A program made the translations under genes and the position numbers. Below are positions 1 through 6,304 of a stretch of DNA of 15,097 bases, in pieces (positions within the stretch are counted from its first letter, which is position 1; each line of letters opens with the position of its first letter). This stretch comes from an uncultured Oscillospiraceae bacterium (GTDB lineage Bacteria; Bacillota; Clostridia; Oscillospirales; Oscillospiraceae), in NCBI GenBank assembly GCA_910587645.1, contig CAJUNA010000004.1, forward strand, positions 1 through 15,097, in the 5' to 3' direction. The notes beneath the pieces were generated by a model, which had not been told where the DNA came from, did no database searches, and saw only the letters and a program-made list of their open reading frames with translations.

Positions 1-405
1 AATATAGGGCCAGAGGTTTTCCAAGTATCCCTTCTGTACCATCTGGCGGTAAGGCATCCAGTAGTCATCTGCCGAATTATCCCTATTGAAATAAAAATCA
101 TAAGAGACATCCCCTCCTCCGGTTCGGTACATCTCCATGATATCCGGCACCCAGCCTAACGAGAGTTCAGTCAAAAGCCGCTCCACCCCGTTTTCATCCG
201 AGTAATCCCTTACTTCAATTTGGACATCAGAATGCGCCTTATTAAACCTTTCTACCGACTCAGCAAGCTCCTCGCTTACCGGATTCAGCGCCGCGTACGT
301 CAGCACCCCCTCCTCCGCCTTAGGGGGACGCACCCTGTCACCGCAGCCAGCCAATAAAAGCATCCCTGTAACCAACAAAATCAACCATCTTTCAGTATGT
401 CTCAT
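1..405 (-). CDS. Extracellular solute-binding lipoprotein, left copy (3' end missing)
   Basis: Only the first 135 codons are present; the gene runs off the left edge. The start is the ATG at 405-403, preceded by an AGGAG 7 nt upstream. The product opens MRHTERW, followed by a hydrophobic stretch (about residues 8-20) and a lipobox LAGC ending at Cys21, so it should be exported and lipid-anchored. The mature part (YAALNPVSEEL..., a VERFNKAHSDVQIEV-like segment, then LGWVPDIMEM and a KGYLENLWPYI-like segment) resembles the N-terminal lobe of family 1 ABC solute-binding proteins, where a helix, a 'P-D-I' strand and a 'G-L-L-E-D-L' helix follow in this order. That assignment is by pattern only and the ligand is unknown. 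It is about 93% identical in DNA to the inverted copy at 14693-15097. It looks more AT-rich than the ilv genes beside it. Confidence 0.75.
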   Translation of the reverse strand, partial: MRHTERWLILLVTGMLLLAGCGDRVRPPKAEEGVLTYAALNPVSEELAESVERFNKAHSDVQIEVRDYSDENGVERLLTELSLGWVPDIMEMYRTGGGDVSYDFYFNRDNSADDYWMPYRQMVQKGYLENLWPYI

Positions 406-446
406 AGCCCCTCTCCTCTCTTCTCAAAAATCACTACGCCACTTAA

Positions 447-476
447 ACAGTACCATATTTTCGCGCCTTCCGTCAA
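447..476 (-). promoter_or_regulatory. Promoter of the left lipoprotein gene
   Basis: On the minus strand there is a -35 TTGACG (476-471), an 18-nt spacer and a weak -10 TACTGT (452-447) preceded by TGG, which gives an extended -10 element. It is perfectly conserved in the inverted copy at 14622-14651. It is divergent from the ilv promoter at 521-548, so the two promoters share a short intergenic region. Confidence 0.5.
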
Positions 477-520
477 GAAAATTTTGTGCAAATTCACCCT
501 GCCATTCCAGGTTTTCCCTC

Positions 521-548
521 TTGACAAATCCCGGAATCCTGTTATACT
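521..548 (+). promoter_or_regulatory. Promoter of the T-box/ilvBNC transcript
   Basis: A consensus -35 TTGACA (521-526) is followed by a 16-nt spacer and -10 TATACT (543-548), with TGT directly before the -10 (extended -10). Transcription should begin near 555, just ahead of the T-box leader. Confidence 0.8.
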
Positions 549-569
549 CAAACAAAACAGCCACAAACG

Positions 570-840
570 CGGCGAAGGGGAAAAAGGGAAGCGGTACCCG
601 GCACAGAGAACCGGCGGATGGTGCGAGCCGGCGTAGGGACGCTTTGCCGCAGTCACCCCGGAGCGGCCAGTCTGAACGAAGCGGCGCTTCCAGTAGGACG
701 GACGGCGCCCTACCGTTATCCTGGGGAGTGATGTTAGTCACGCTGAGCGGCCGCCCTGGCGGCAAAAAGAGTGGTACCGCAAGATCGTTGTATCAATGAT
801 CCTGTCTCTTTATCAAAAGAGACAGGATTTTGTTTTTTTC
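570..840 (+). promoter_or_regulatory. T-box leader upstream of ilvB, probable valine specifier
   Basis: This is a tRNA-sensing transcription attenuator. In Stem I, an AGAGA bulge (605-609) is followed by a CCGGC/GCCGG top helix (611-615 with 627-631) closing a GGATGGTGCGA-type loop. Below it, GCGG (591-594) can pair with CCGC (647-650) and GGGG (577-580) with CCCC (656-659), which leaves AGTCA (651-655) as the 3' side of the specifier loop. I read the specifier as GUC, valine, at 652-654, followed by the conserved purine A655. The T-box core GTGGTACCGC lies at 771-780; its UGGU would pair with an ACCA tRNA end. AAAGAG (766-771) can pair with CTCTTT (806-811) to form the antiterminator, which excludes the terminator hairpin. 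The pairings were done by eye, so the leader itself is much surer than the codon. Confidence 0.9.
799..839 (+). terminator. T-box regulated intrinsic terminator
   Basis: A 13-bp perfect stem (799-811 with 816-828) with a 4-nt ATCA loop is followed by a T-rich tract interrupted by one G (829-839). Its 5' strand overlaps the bases needed for the T-box antiterminator, as expected for a termination/antitermination switch. Confidence 0.9.
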
Positions 841-871
841 GGCTGTACTTTATGGAGAAAGGATGATACCT

Positions 872-2539
872 ATGAACCTGACCGGCGCAGAAATCGTTGT
901 AAGGGCCTTGATCGAGCAGGGGTGCCAGACCGTCTTCGGCTACCCTGGCGGGCAGGTAATCCACATTTACGACGCCCTCTACGAATATCAGGACGAGCTG
1001 CGGCACGTCCTCACCGCCCACGAGCAGGGCGCGGCCCATGCCGCCGATGGCTACGCCCGGGCCACCGGGAAGCCCGGGGTTGTCATCGCCACCTCCGGCC
1101 CCGGGGCCACCAACCTGGTCACAGGCATCGCCACGGCGTTCCTGGACTCCGTCCCCATGGTGGCCATCACCGGAAACGTGATGAACGCCCAGATCGGCAC
1201 CGATTCCTTCCAGGAAATCGACATCACGGGCATCACCCTGCCCATCACGAAGCATAATTACTTTGTCGGCGCGGTAGAGGACTTGGCGGACACCATCCGG
1301 GAAGCCTTCCGTCTCGCCATCTCCGGCCGTCCCGGCCCCGTGCTGGTGGACGTGCCCAAAGACATCCAGATAGCCCGCTGTGACTACGCCCCCCAGCCCC
1401 CGGCCGTTCCCGCCCCGCCCCAGGCGGCGAAGGAAGTCCGCATCCGGGACGCCGCCGCCTGCATCAATGCCGCCCACCGCCCGTTTATCTATTTTGGAGG
1501 CGGCCTGGCGTCCAGCGGGGCGCAGGAGGAGCTCCTGGCCTTGGCGGAGAAGATCGATGCGCCTATGGGCTGTTCGATGATGGGCATTTCCTGCATCCCC
1601 ACGGGCCATCCCCGTTTCTTAGGGATGCAGGGGATGCACGGCCACTACGCCTGTTCCACCGCCATGCACCGTTCGGACTGCATCATTGCCCTGGGCGCGC
1701 GTTTCAACGACCGCGTCACCGGCGACCGGACGAAATTTGCCAAGGGCGCGAAGATCATCCACATCGACGTAGACGGCTCGGAGCTGTCCAAGAACGTCCC
1801 CGCGTCCCACGGCATGCGCGGCGACTTAAAGCTGACGCTCCAAAAGCTTGTGGGCTATGTAGAACCGGCCCGGCATCCGGAGTGGCGTCAAACCATCGCC
1901 CTCTACCAGTCCGAGGAGGAGCGGAACCGGGACAGCCGCCCCGGCCTCACCCCCCGCGGCGCCATGCAGGCCTTAAACCGCCACCTCCGCGAGAACACCC
2001 CCGTAGCCACAGACGTAGGCCAGCATCAGATGTGGGCGGCCCAGACCCTCTGTTTCCGCAAGCCCCGGCGGTTCCTGTCCAGCGGCGGGCTAGGGACCAT
2101 GGGCTTCGGCATGGGCGCGGCCATTGGCGCGCAGATGGCCACAGGGGAACATGCCGTCCTGGTCACTGGCGATGGCAGCTTTGGCATGAACCTCAACGAG
2201 CTTGCCACCGCCGTCACGGAGGGGGTCCCCCTGGTGATCCTTCTTCTCAACAACGGCGTCCTGGGGATGGTGCGCCAATGGCAGACGCTTTTCTTTGACA
2301 AGCACTACTCCAACACCGTGCTGGCCCGTCAAACCGATTTTGTAAAGCTAGCGGAAGCCTTTGGCGCGAAAGCCGAACGGGCGGACACGCTGGAAGCCCT
2401 GGACGCGGCGTTAAGCCGGGCCTTCCAGTACCAGGGGCCGTATCTTATCGACTGCGCCATAGGGCAGGATGAATTTGTACTCCCCATGCTGCCTCCCGGC
2501 GGGAGCATGGACGACATGATTACAAAGGTAGGTGGCTGA
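872..2539 (+). CDS. ilvB: Acetolactate synthase, large (catalytic) subunit
   Basis: This ThDP-dependent enzyme condenses two pyruvates to 2-acetolactate, or pyruvate with 2-oxobutyrate to acetohydroxybutyrate, the first shared step of branched-chain amino acid synthesis. The 555-residue product has the usual family length. The N-terminal domain holds VFGYPGG and the catalytic Glu51 in HEQGAAHAADGYAR, followed by the SGPGATN motif. The C-terminal ThDP-binding motif starts at GDGSF (433-437) and closes with the NN pair at 460-461, then a GMVRQWQ stretch matching the region around the herbicide-sensitive Trp. I chose the ATG at 872 because MNLTGAEIVV matches the usual start of the family. An in-frame ATG at 863 has a better spaced GGAG (854-857) and cannot be excluded; it adds only three residues. 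It is the first gene after the T-box, and ilvN follows after a single base. Confidence 0.97.
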   Translation: MNLTGAEIVVRALIEQGCQTVFGYPGGQVIHIYDALYEYQDELRHVLTAHEQGAAHAADGYARATGKPGVVIATSGPGATNLVTGIATAFLDSVPMVAITGNVMNAQIGTDSFQEIDITGITLPITKHNYFVGAVEDLADTIREAFRLAISGRPGPVLVDVPKDIQIARCDYAPQPPAVPAPPQAAKEVRIRDAAACINAAHRPFIYFGGGLASSGAQEELLALAEKIDAPMGCSMMGISCIPTGHPRFLGMQGMHGHYACSTAMHRSDCIIALGARFNDRVTGDRTKFAKGAKIIHIDVDGSELSKNVPASHGMRGDLKLTLQKLVGYVEPARHPEWRQTIALYQSEEERNRDSRPGLTPRGAMQALNRHLRENTPVATDVGQHQMWAAQTLCFRKPRRFLSSGGLGTMGFGMGAAIGAQMATGEHAVLVTGDGSFGMNLNELATAVTEGVPLVILLLNNGVLGMVRQWQTLFFDKHYSNTVLARQTDFVKLAEAFGAKAERADTLEALDAALSRAFQYQGPYLIDCAIGQDEFVLPMLPPGGSMDDMITKVGG

Positions 2540-2540
2540 C

Positions 2541-3050
2541 ATGGATAAACGCTACACCGTAGCCGTCCTGGTGCGCAACCAGTTCGGCGTATTAAACAGG
2601 GTCACCAGCATGTTCCGGCGGCGGCAGTTCAATATTGACAACCTGACCGTCAGCGAAACGGAGTCCCCGGACTATTCCCGCATCACGGTGCAGTTTGCCG
2701 GCGAGCGGGTGACGAAGCAGCAGCTTGTGGACCAGCTTTACAAGCTGCCGGACGTATGCTCCATCCGGGAGCTGGACAACGAGAACGCAGTCAGCTTTGA
2801 GCTTCTGCTTATCAAGCTGAAAAACGACCCGGCCAGCCGGGGCGACATCCGCGCGGCGGCGGACGCCTTTGAGGCAAAGACGGTGGACTACACCCGGGAC
2901 TCCATCGTCCTGCGGGTCACGGCGGACAGCCGGCGGATTGACGATTTTATTGACCTCATGCGGGACTACGAGATATTAGAAATCTGCCGCACCGGGGTTG
3001 TCTCCCTGGAGCGGGGGGCGGACACGATTCGAAAAGTCACAAATTTGTAA
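2541..3050 (+). CDS. ilvN: Acetolactate synthase, small (regulatory) subunit
   Basis: This subunit binds IlvB, raises its activity and usually confers valine feedback inhibition. The 169-residue product has an N-terminal ACT domain (about residues 3-75, with VLVRNQFGVLNRVTSMF and FNIDNLTV) and the C-terminal small-subunit domain (about 85-160, ending DYEILEICRTGVVSLERG). The NQFGVLNRV loop is where valine binds in characterised homologues, so feedback sensitivity is likely but not shown. The ATG at 2541 follows a GGTAGG sequence with about 8 nt spacing and lies one base after the ilvB stop. A GTG at 2532 in the same frame would overlap ilvB by 8 nt and is the alternative start. ilvC begins 24 nt downstream, so ilvBNC form one transcription unit. 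Confidence 0.96.
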   Translation: MDKRYTVAVLVRNQFGVLNRVTSMFRRRQFNIDNLTVSETESPDYSRITVQFAGERVTKQQLVDQLYKLPDVCSIRELDNENAVSFELLLIKLKNDPASRGDIRAAADAFEAKTVDYTRDSIVLRVTADSRRIDDFIDLMRDYEILEICRTGVVSLERGADTIRKVTNL

Positions 3051-3074
3051 ATAAAGGAAAGCGAGGACATCATC

Positions 3075-4091
3075 ATGGCAAGGATTTTCTATCAGCAGGA
3101 CTGCGACCTTCAAAAGCTGTCCAACAAGACGGTAGCCATCATCGGCTACGGCTCCCAGGGCCACGCCCACGCGCTGAACCTGAAGGACAGCGGCGTAAAA
3201 GTGATCGTAGGCCTCTACGAGGGCAGCAAGAGCTGGGCCAAGGCGGAGGGCCAGGGGCTTACGGTGATGGCCGCCGCCGAAGCGGCAAAGAACGCGGATG
3301 TGATTATGATTCTGATTAACGATGAAAAGCAGGCCGCGCTCTACAAGGAGAGCATTGAGCCGAACCTGTCGGAAGGCAAGACCCTGGCCTTTGCCCACGG
3401 CTTCAACATCCACTTCGGCTGCATCAAGCCCCCGAAGAACGTCAACGTCATCATGATTGCCCCCAAGGGCCCCGGCCACACCGTCCGCAGCGAGTACCAG
3501 GCCGGCAAAGGCGTCCCCTGCCTGATCGCGGTAGAGCAGGACGCCACCGGCGATGCCTGGGATATCGGCCTTGCGTATGCGTTAGGCATTGGCGGCGCAC
3601 GGGCGGGCGTTTTGGAGACCACCTTCCGCACGGAGACGGAAACGGACCTGTTTGGCGAGCAGGCGGTGCTGTGCGGCGGCGTATGCGCGCTGATGCAGGC
3701 AGGCTTTGAGACGCTGGTGGAGGCTGGCTACGACCCCCGCAACGCCTATTTTGAGTGCATCCACGAGATGAAGCTGATTGTGGATTTGATTTACCAGAGC
3801 GGCTTTGCAGGGATGCGCTATTCGATTTCCAACACCGCCGAATACGGCGACTATATCACCGGCCCGAAGATCATTACCGAGGACACGAAAAAGGCCATGA
3901 AGAAGATCCTCTCCGACATCCAGGACGGCACATTTGCGAAAGACTTCCTTCTGGACATGTCCGGCGCAGGCGCCCAGGTGCATTTCAACGCCATGCGGAA
4001 GAAAGCATCGGAGCACCCCTCCGAGCTTGTCGGCGAAGAGATCCGCAAGCTCTACAGTTGGAGCGATGAGGAGAAGCTCATTAATAATTAA
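3075..4091 (+). CDS. ilvC: Ketol-acid reductoisomerase, class I
   Basis: It converts 2-acetolactate (or acetohydroxybutyrate) to the dihydroxy acid by a Mg-dependent alkyl shift and NAD(P)H reduction. The 338-residue length is that of the short class I form. The Rossmann motif GYGSQGHAHA is at 24-33, the AHGFNIHFG segment carries the active-site His, and the metal ligands are visible as Asp191 and Glu195 (DLFGE) with Glu227 and Glu231 (ECIHE). The cofactor loop after the second strand reads GLYEGSKS (46-53). Tyr48 and Glu49 replace the Arg found at the start of this loop in many NADPH enzymes, while the phosphate-binding serines remain. The start follows a GAGG (3063-3066) 8 nt upstream. A gap of more than 550 nt with palindromes separates it from ilvD. 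Confidence 0.97.
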   Translation: MARIFYQQDCDLQKLSNKTVAIIGYGSQGHAHALNLKDSGVKVIVGLYEGSKSWAKAEGQGLTVMAAAEAAKNADVIMILINDEKQAALYKESIEPNLSEGKTLAFAHGFNIHFGCIKPPKNVNVIMIAPKGPGHTVRSEYQAGKGVPCLIAVEQDATGDAWDIGLAYALGIGGARAGVLETTFRTETETDLFGEQAVLCGGVCALMQAGFETLVEAGYDPRNAYFECIHEMKLIVDLIYQSGFAGMRYSISNTAEYGDYITGPKIITEDTKKAMKKILSDIQDGTFAKDFLLDMSGAGAQVHFNAMRKKASEHPSELVGEEIRKLYSWSDEEKLINN

Positions 4092-4100
4092 AATGAGCTT

Positions 4101-4185
4101 CCCCCTCCGGGGGACGGGGGGATCTACTTTTTCCGTAAGGAAAAAGTAGCAAAAACTTACTTAAGGGGGGCTGGCCCCCCTTAAG
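4101..4185 (+). repeat. Palindrome module A
   Basis: Three hairpins stand in a row. The first is a short CCCCC/GGGGG stem (4101-4113). The second is an 11-bp perfect stem, CTACTTTTTCC with its complement and a GTAA loop (4124-4149). The third is an 11-bp perfect stem, CTTAAGGGGGG with its complement and a CTGG loop (4160-4185). It begins 9 nt after the ilvC stop and may also protect or end the ilvBNC transcript, though no T-run follows directly. Confidence 0.8.
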
Positions 4186-4533
4186 GATCCCTCCTGAAAT
4201 TTTTGTTTTGTTTTTCCTAACGCTGCGCTGCGGGTGTTCTGTCAGGACTGCGTGGACTTCCTGCGCCAGCCTTTCGCGCCTACCCACAGGCATTTTGTAA
4301 GTGCCTACCTTTTTTGCTTCGGGTACTCCCGGCGCTGCGCCCACTGCCCACCAATCCCCCGTGCCGCGTCTCACGCGGCAACCATCACTCCGATAGAACC
4401 GTGCGCAGAAGCAAGCACCGGCATCGGCTCACGGCACCGGAGATAGAACAACAAGTCTAAAGGCCGTAGCGCAAAATAAATACCCCCGTAATAAATGAGG
4501 GATTTTTAAACCGCAGGTTTAAATGATTTTTTG

Positions 4534-4594
4534 GTTACTTTTTGTTCACACAAAAAGTAACTCCGGCCCCGGGGGCGGGAACCCCCGGGGCTGG
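4534..4594 (+). repeat. Palindrome module B
   Basis: A 12-bp perfect stem, GTTACTTTTTGT with its complement and a TCAC loop (4534-4561), is followed one base later by a 13-bp G/C-rich stem with one G-U pair and a CGGGAA loop (4563-4594). The plan is the same as module A: a TACTTTTT/AAAAAGTA stem and then a G/C stem ending in CTGG, in the same orientation. This suggests two copies of one interspersed repeat family. Confidence 0.8.
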
Positions 4595-4648
4595 TTAAAG
4601 AACATTCATCTTTCGCGCCTGAAGGGCGCGCAGAAAGGAGGCCCATCT

Positions 4649-6304
4649 ATGAAAAGCGACTCCCTTAAGCAAGGCCCCCAGAACGCCCCCCACCGGGCGC
4701 TGTACCACGCCTTGGGTCTGACCGAGGAAGAAATCCGGAAACCCCTGGTGGGGATCGTAAGTTCTTATAATGAGATTGTCCCCGGCCACATGAACCTGGA
4801 CAAAATTGTAGACGCGGTAAAGCTGGGCGTTGCCATGGGCGGCGGCACCCCCATCGTATTCCCCGCCATCGCCGTCTGCGATGGCATCGCCATGGGCCAC
4901 CAGGGCATGAAATACTCCCTGGCCACCCGCGACCTGATTGCCGATTCCACCGAAGCTATGGCCCTGGCCCACGGCTTCGACGCCCTGGTGATGGTTCCCA
5001 ACTGCGACAAGAACGTCCCCGGCCTTTTGATGGCGGCGGCGCGGCTGAACCTTCCCACAATTTTTGTCAGCGGAGGCCCCATGCTGGCGGGCCGCATCGG
5101 CGGCGGCAGGGCCAGCTTCTCCACGATTTCCGAAGCCGTTGGCCAGTACAACGCCGGAAAGATGACCGTGGAAACCCTCCGGGAATACGAATGCAAAACC
5201 TGCCCCACCTGCGGCTCCTGCTCCGGGATGTATACCGCCAACTCCATGAACTGCCTTACGGAAGCCCTGGGCATGGGCCTGCGGGGCAACGGCACCATCC
5301 CCGCCGTGTACTCCAGCCGCATCGAGCTGGCCAAACACGCCGGCATAGCGGTTATGAAGCTGGCAGAAAACGATATCAAGCCCCGCGACATCATGACGGA
5401 GGCGGCCTTTCAAAATGCCCTGACAGTAGACATGGCCCTGGGCTGTTCCACCAACAGCATGCTCCACCTCCCGGCCATCGCCCACGAGTGCGGCATCGAG
5501 ATCAACCTGGACATCGCCAACGCCATCAGCGAAAAGACCCCCAACCTCTGCCACCTGGCCCCCGCCGGGCCAACCTACATGGAGGACTTGGAGGAGGCCG
5601 GCGGCGTATACGCCGTCATGCGCGAGCTATCGAAAAAAAGCCTGCTGGACTTGGCCTGCCTTACCGTCACCGGCAAAACCATGGGTGAAAACATCAGCGG
5701 GAGCGCCAATCAAAATCCGTCTGTCATCCGCCCAGTAGAGGACCCCTACAGCCCCACCGGCGGCATCGCGGTTCTGCGGGGCAGCCTGGCGCCGGAGGGC
5801 AGTGTCGTAAAGCGTTCCGCCGTAGCCCCGGAGATGCTGGTTCACGAAGGCCCCGCCCGGGTATTCGAGTGCGAGGAGGATGCCCAGGCCGCCATCAACG
5901 CCGGCGCCATCCATCCCGGCGATGTGGTCGTAATCCGCTATGAAGGCCCCAAGGGGGGGCCCGGCATGCGGGAGATGCTCAACCCCACCTCCGCCATCAT
6001 GGGCATGGGCCTGGGCAGCAGCGTAGCCCTGATTACGGACGGCCGTTTCAGCGGCGCCACCCGTGGGGCCTGCATCGGCCACGTCTCGCCGGAAGCGGCC
6101 AGCGGCGGCCCCATCGGCGTTGTCCGGGAAGGCGACATCATCCGCATCGACATCCCCGCCAACAAGCTGGAGCTGCTGGTAAGCGGGGAGGAGCTTGCCG
6201 CCAGAATGCGTGATTTCGTCCCCAAAACGAAGCCTTTAAGCGGCTATTTAAAGCGTTACGCGGCCCTGGTGTCCAGCGGCGCGCAGGGGGCGGTGCTGAA
6301 CTGA
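4649..6304 (+). CDS. ilvD: Dihydroxy-acid dehydratase
   Basis: This iron-sulfur enzyme dehydrates 2,3-dihydroxy acids to 2-keto acids, the step after IlvC. The 551-residue length is typical. The N-terminal domain has VGIVSSYNEIVPGHMNL, VCDGIAMGHQGM (Cys77), PNCDKNVPG (Cys119) and a Cys-rich CKTCPTCGSCSGMYTANSMNC block (Cys182, 185, 188, 191), of which Cys119 and Cys191 match the conserved cluster ligands. The C-terminal half has NPTSAIMGMGLGSSVALITDGRFSGATRG, standard for the IlvD/Edd family. The position that carries Cys in the [2Fe-2S] enzymes (a PCN motif) is PGH here, as in the oxygen-labile E. coli type, so I infer a [4Fe-4S] cluster. The ATG at 4649 has AGGAGG (4636-4641) 7 nt upstream; upstream in-frame codons run through the hairpins and are not used. 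Its stop overlaps the next start. Confidence 0.97.
   Translation: MKSDSLKQGPQNAPHRALYHALGLTEEEIRKPLVGIVSSYNEIVPGHMNLDKIVDAVKLGVAMGGGTPIVFPAIAVCDGIAMGHQGMKYSLATRDLIADSTEAMALAHGFDALVMVPNCDKNVPGLLMAAARLNLPTIFVSGGPMLAGRIGGGRASFSTISEAVGQYNAGKMTVETLREYECKTCPTCGSCSGMYTANSMNCLTEALGMGLRGNGTIPAVYSSRIELAKHAGIAVMKLAENDIKPRDIMTEAAFQNALTVDMALGCSTNSMLHLPAIAHECGIEINLDIANAISEKTPNLCHLAPAGPTYMEDLEEAGGVYAVMRELSKKSLLDLACLTVTGKTMGENISGSANQNPSVIRPVEDPYSPTGGIAVLRGSLAPEGSVVKRSAVAPEMLVHEGPARVFECEEDAQAAINAGAIHPGDVVVIRYEGPKGGPGMREMLNPTSAIMGMGLGSSVALITDGRFSGATRGACIGHVSPEAASGGPIGVVREGDIIRIDIPANKLELLVSGEELAARMRDFVPKTKPLSGYLKRYAALVSSGAQGAVLN

Larger units (their letters stand above)
1..492. repeat. Left arm of 492-bp imperfect inverted repeat
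   Basis: The reverse complement of this stretch aligns end to end with 14606-15097 without any gap. It contains the promoter, the ribosome binding site and the first 135 codons of the lipoprotein gene. By hand count there are 36 mismatches. Bases 1-141 are identical to the other arm, 142-283 carry most of the differences, and 284-492 differ at only a few positions. Similarity ends abruptly just upstream of the -35 element. Confidence 0.95.
4092..4648. other. Non-coding gap between ilvC and ilvD with palindromic modules
   Basis: No convincing gene is seen in these 557 bp. The right and left parts each hold an A/T-stem hairpin followed by a G/C-stem hairpin (listed separately). Between them lie a GCCGCG/CGCGGC hairpin (4361-4378 region), a TTTAAACC/GGTTTAAA hairpin (4505-4523) followed by six T's, and otherwise unstructured sequence. 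A CGCGCC/GGCGCG hairpin (4614-4630) sits just before the ilvD ribosome binding site. No clear promoter for ilvD was found. Confidence 0.7.

Noticed and set aside
521..799. Plus-strand open frames across the T-box leader
   Set aside because: The stretch is explained by a structured RNA leader with promoter, specifier loop, T-box core and terminator.
734..1609. A 291-codon minus-strand frame covering the T-box end and the start of ilvB
   Set aside because: It is antisense to well-supported features and its translation is low-complexity, rich in Gly, Ala and Arg, with no family resemblance.
4081..4374. A 97-codon minus-strand frame in the ilvC-ilvD gap
   Set aside because: It runs through three hairpins and the end of ilvC and lacks a clear ribosome binding site, so it is more likely part of the repeat-like non-coding region. 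The translated middle part could still be a remnant, so this is not certain.
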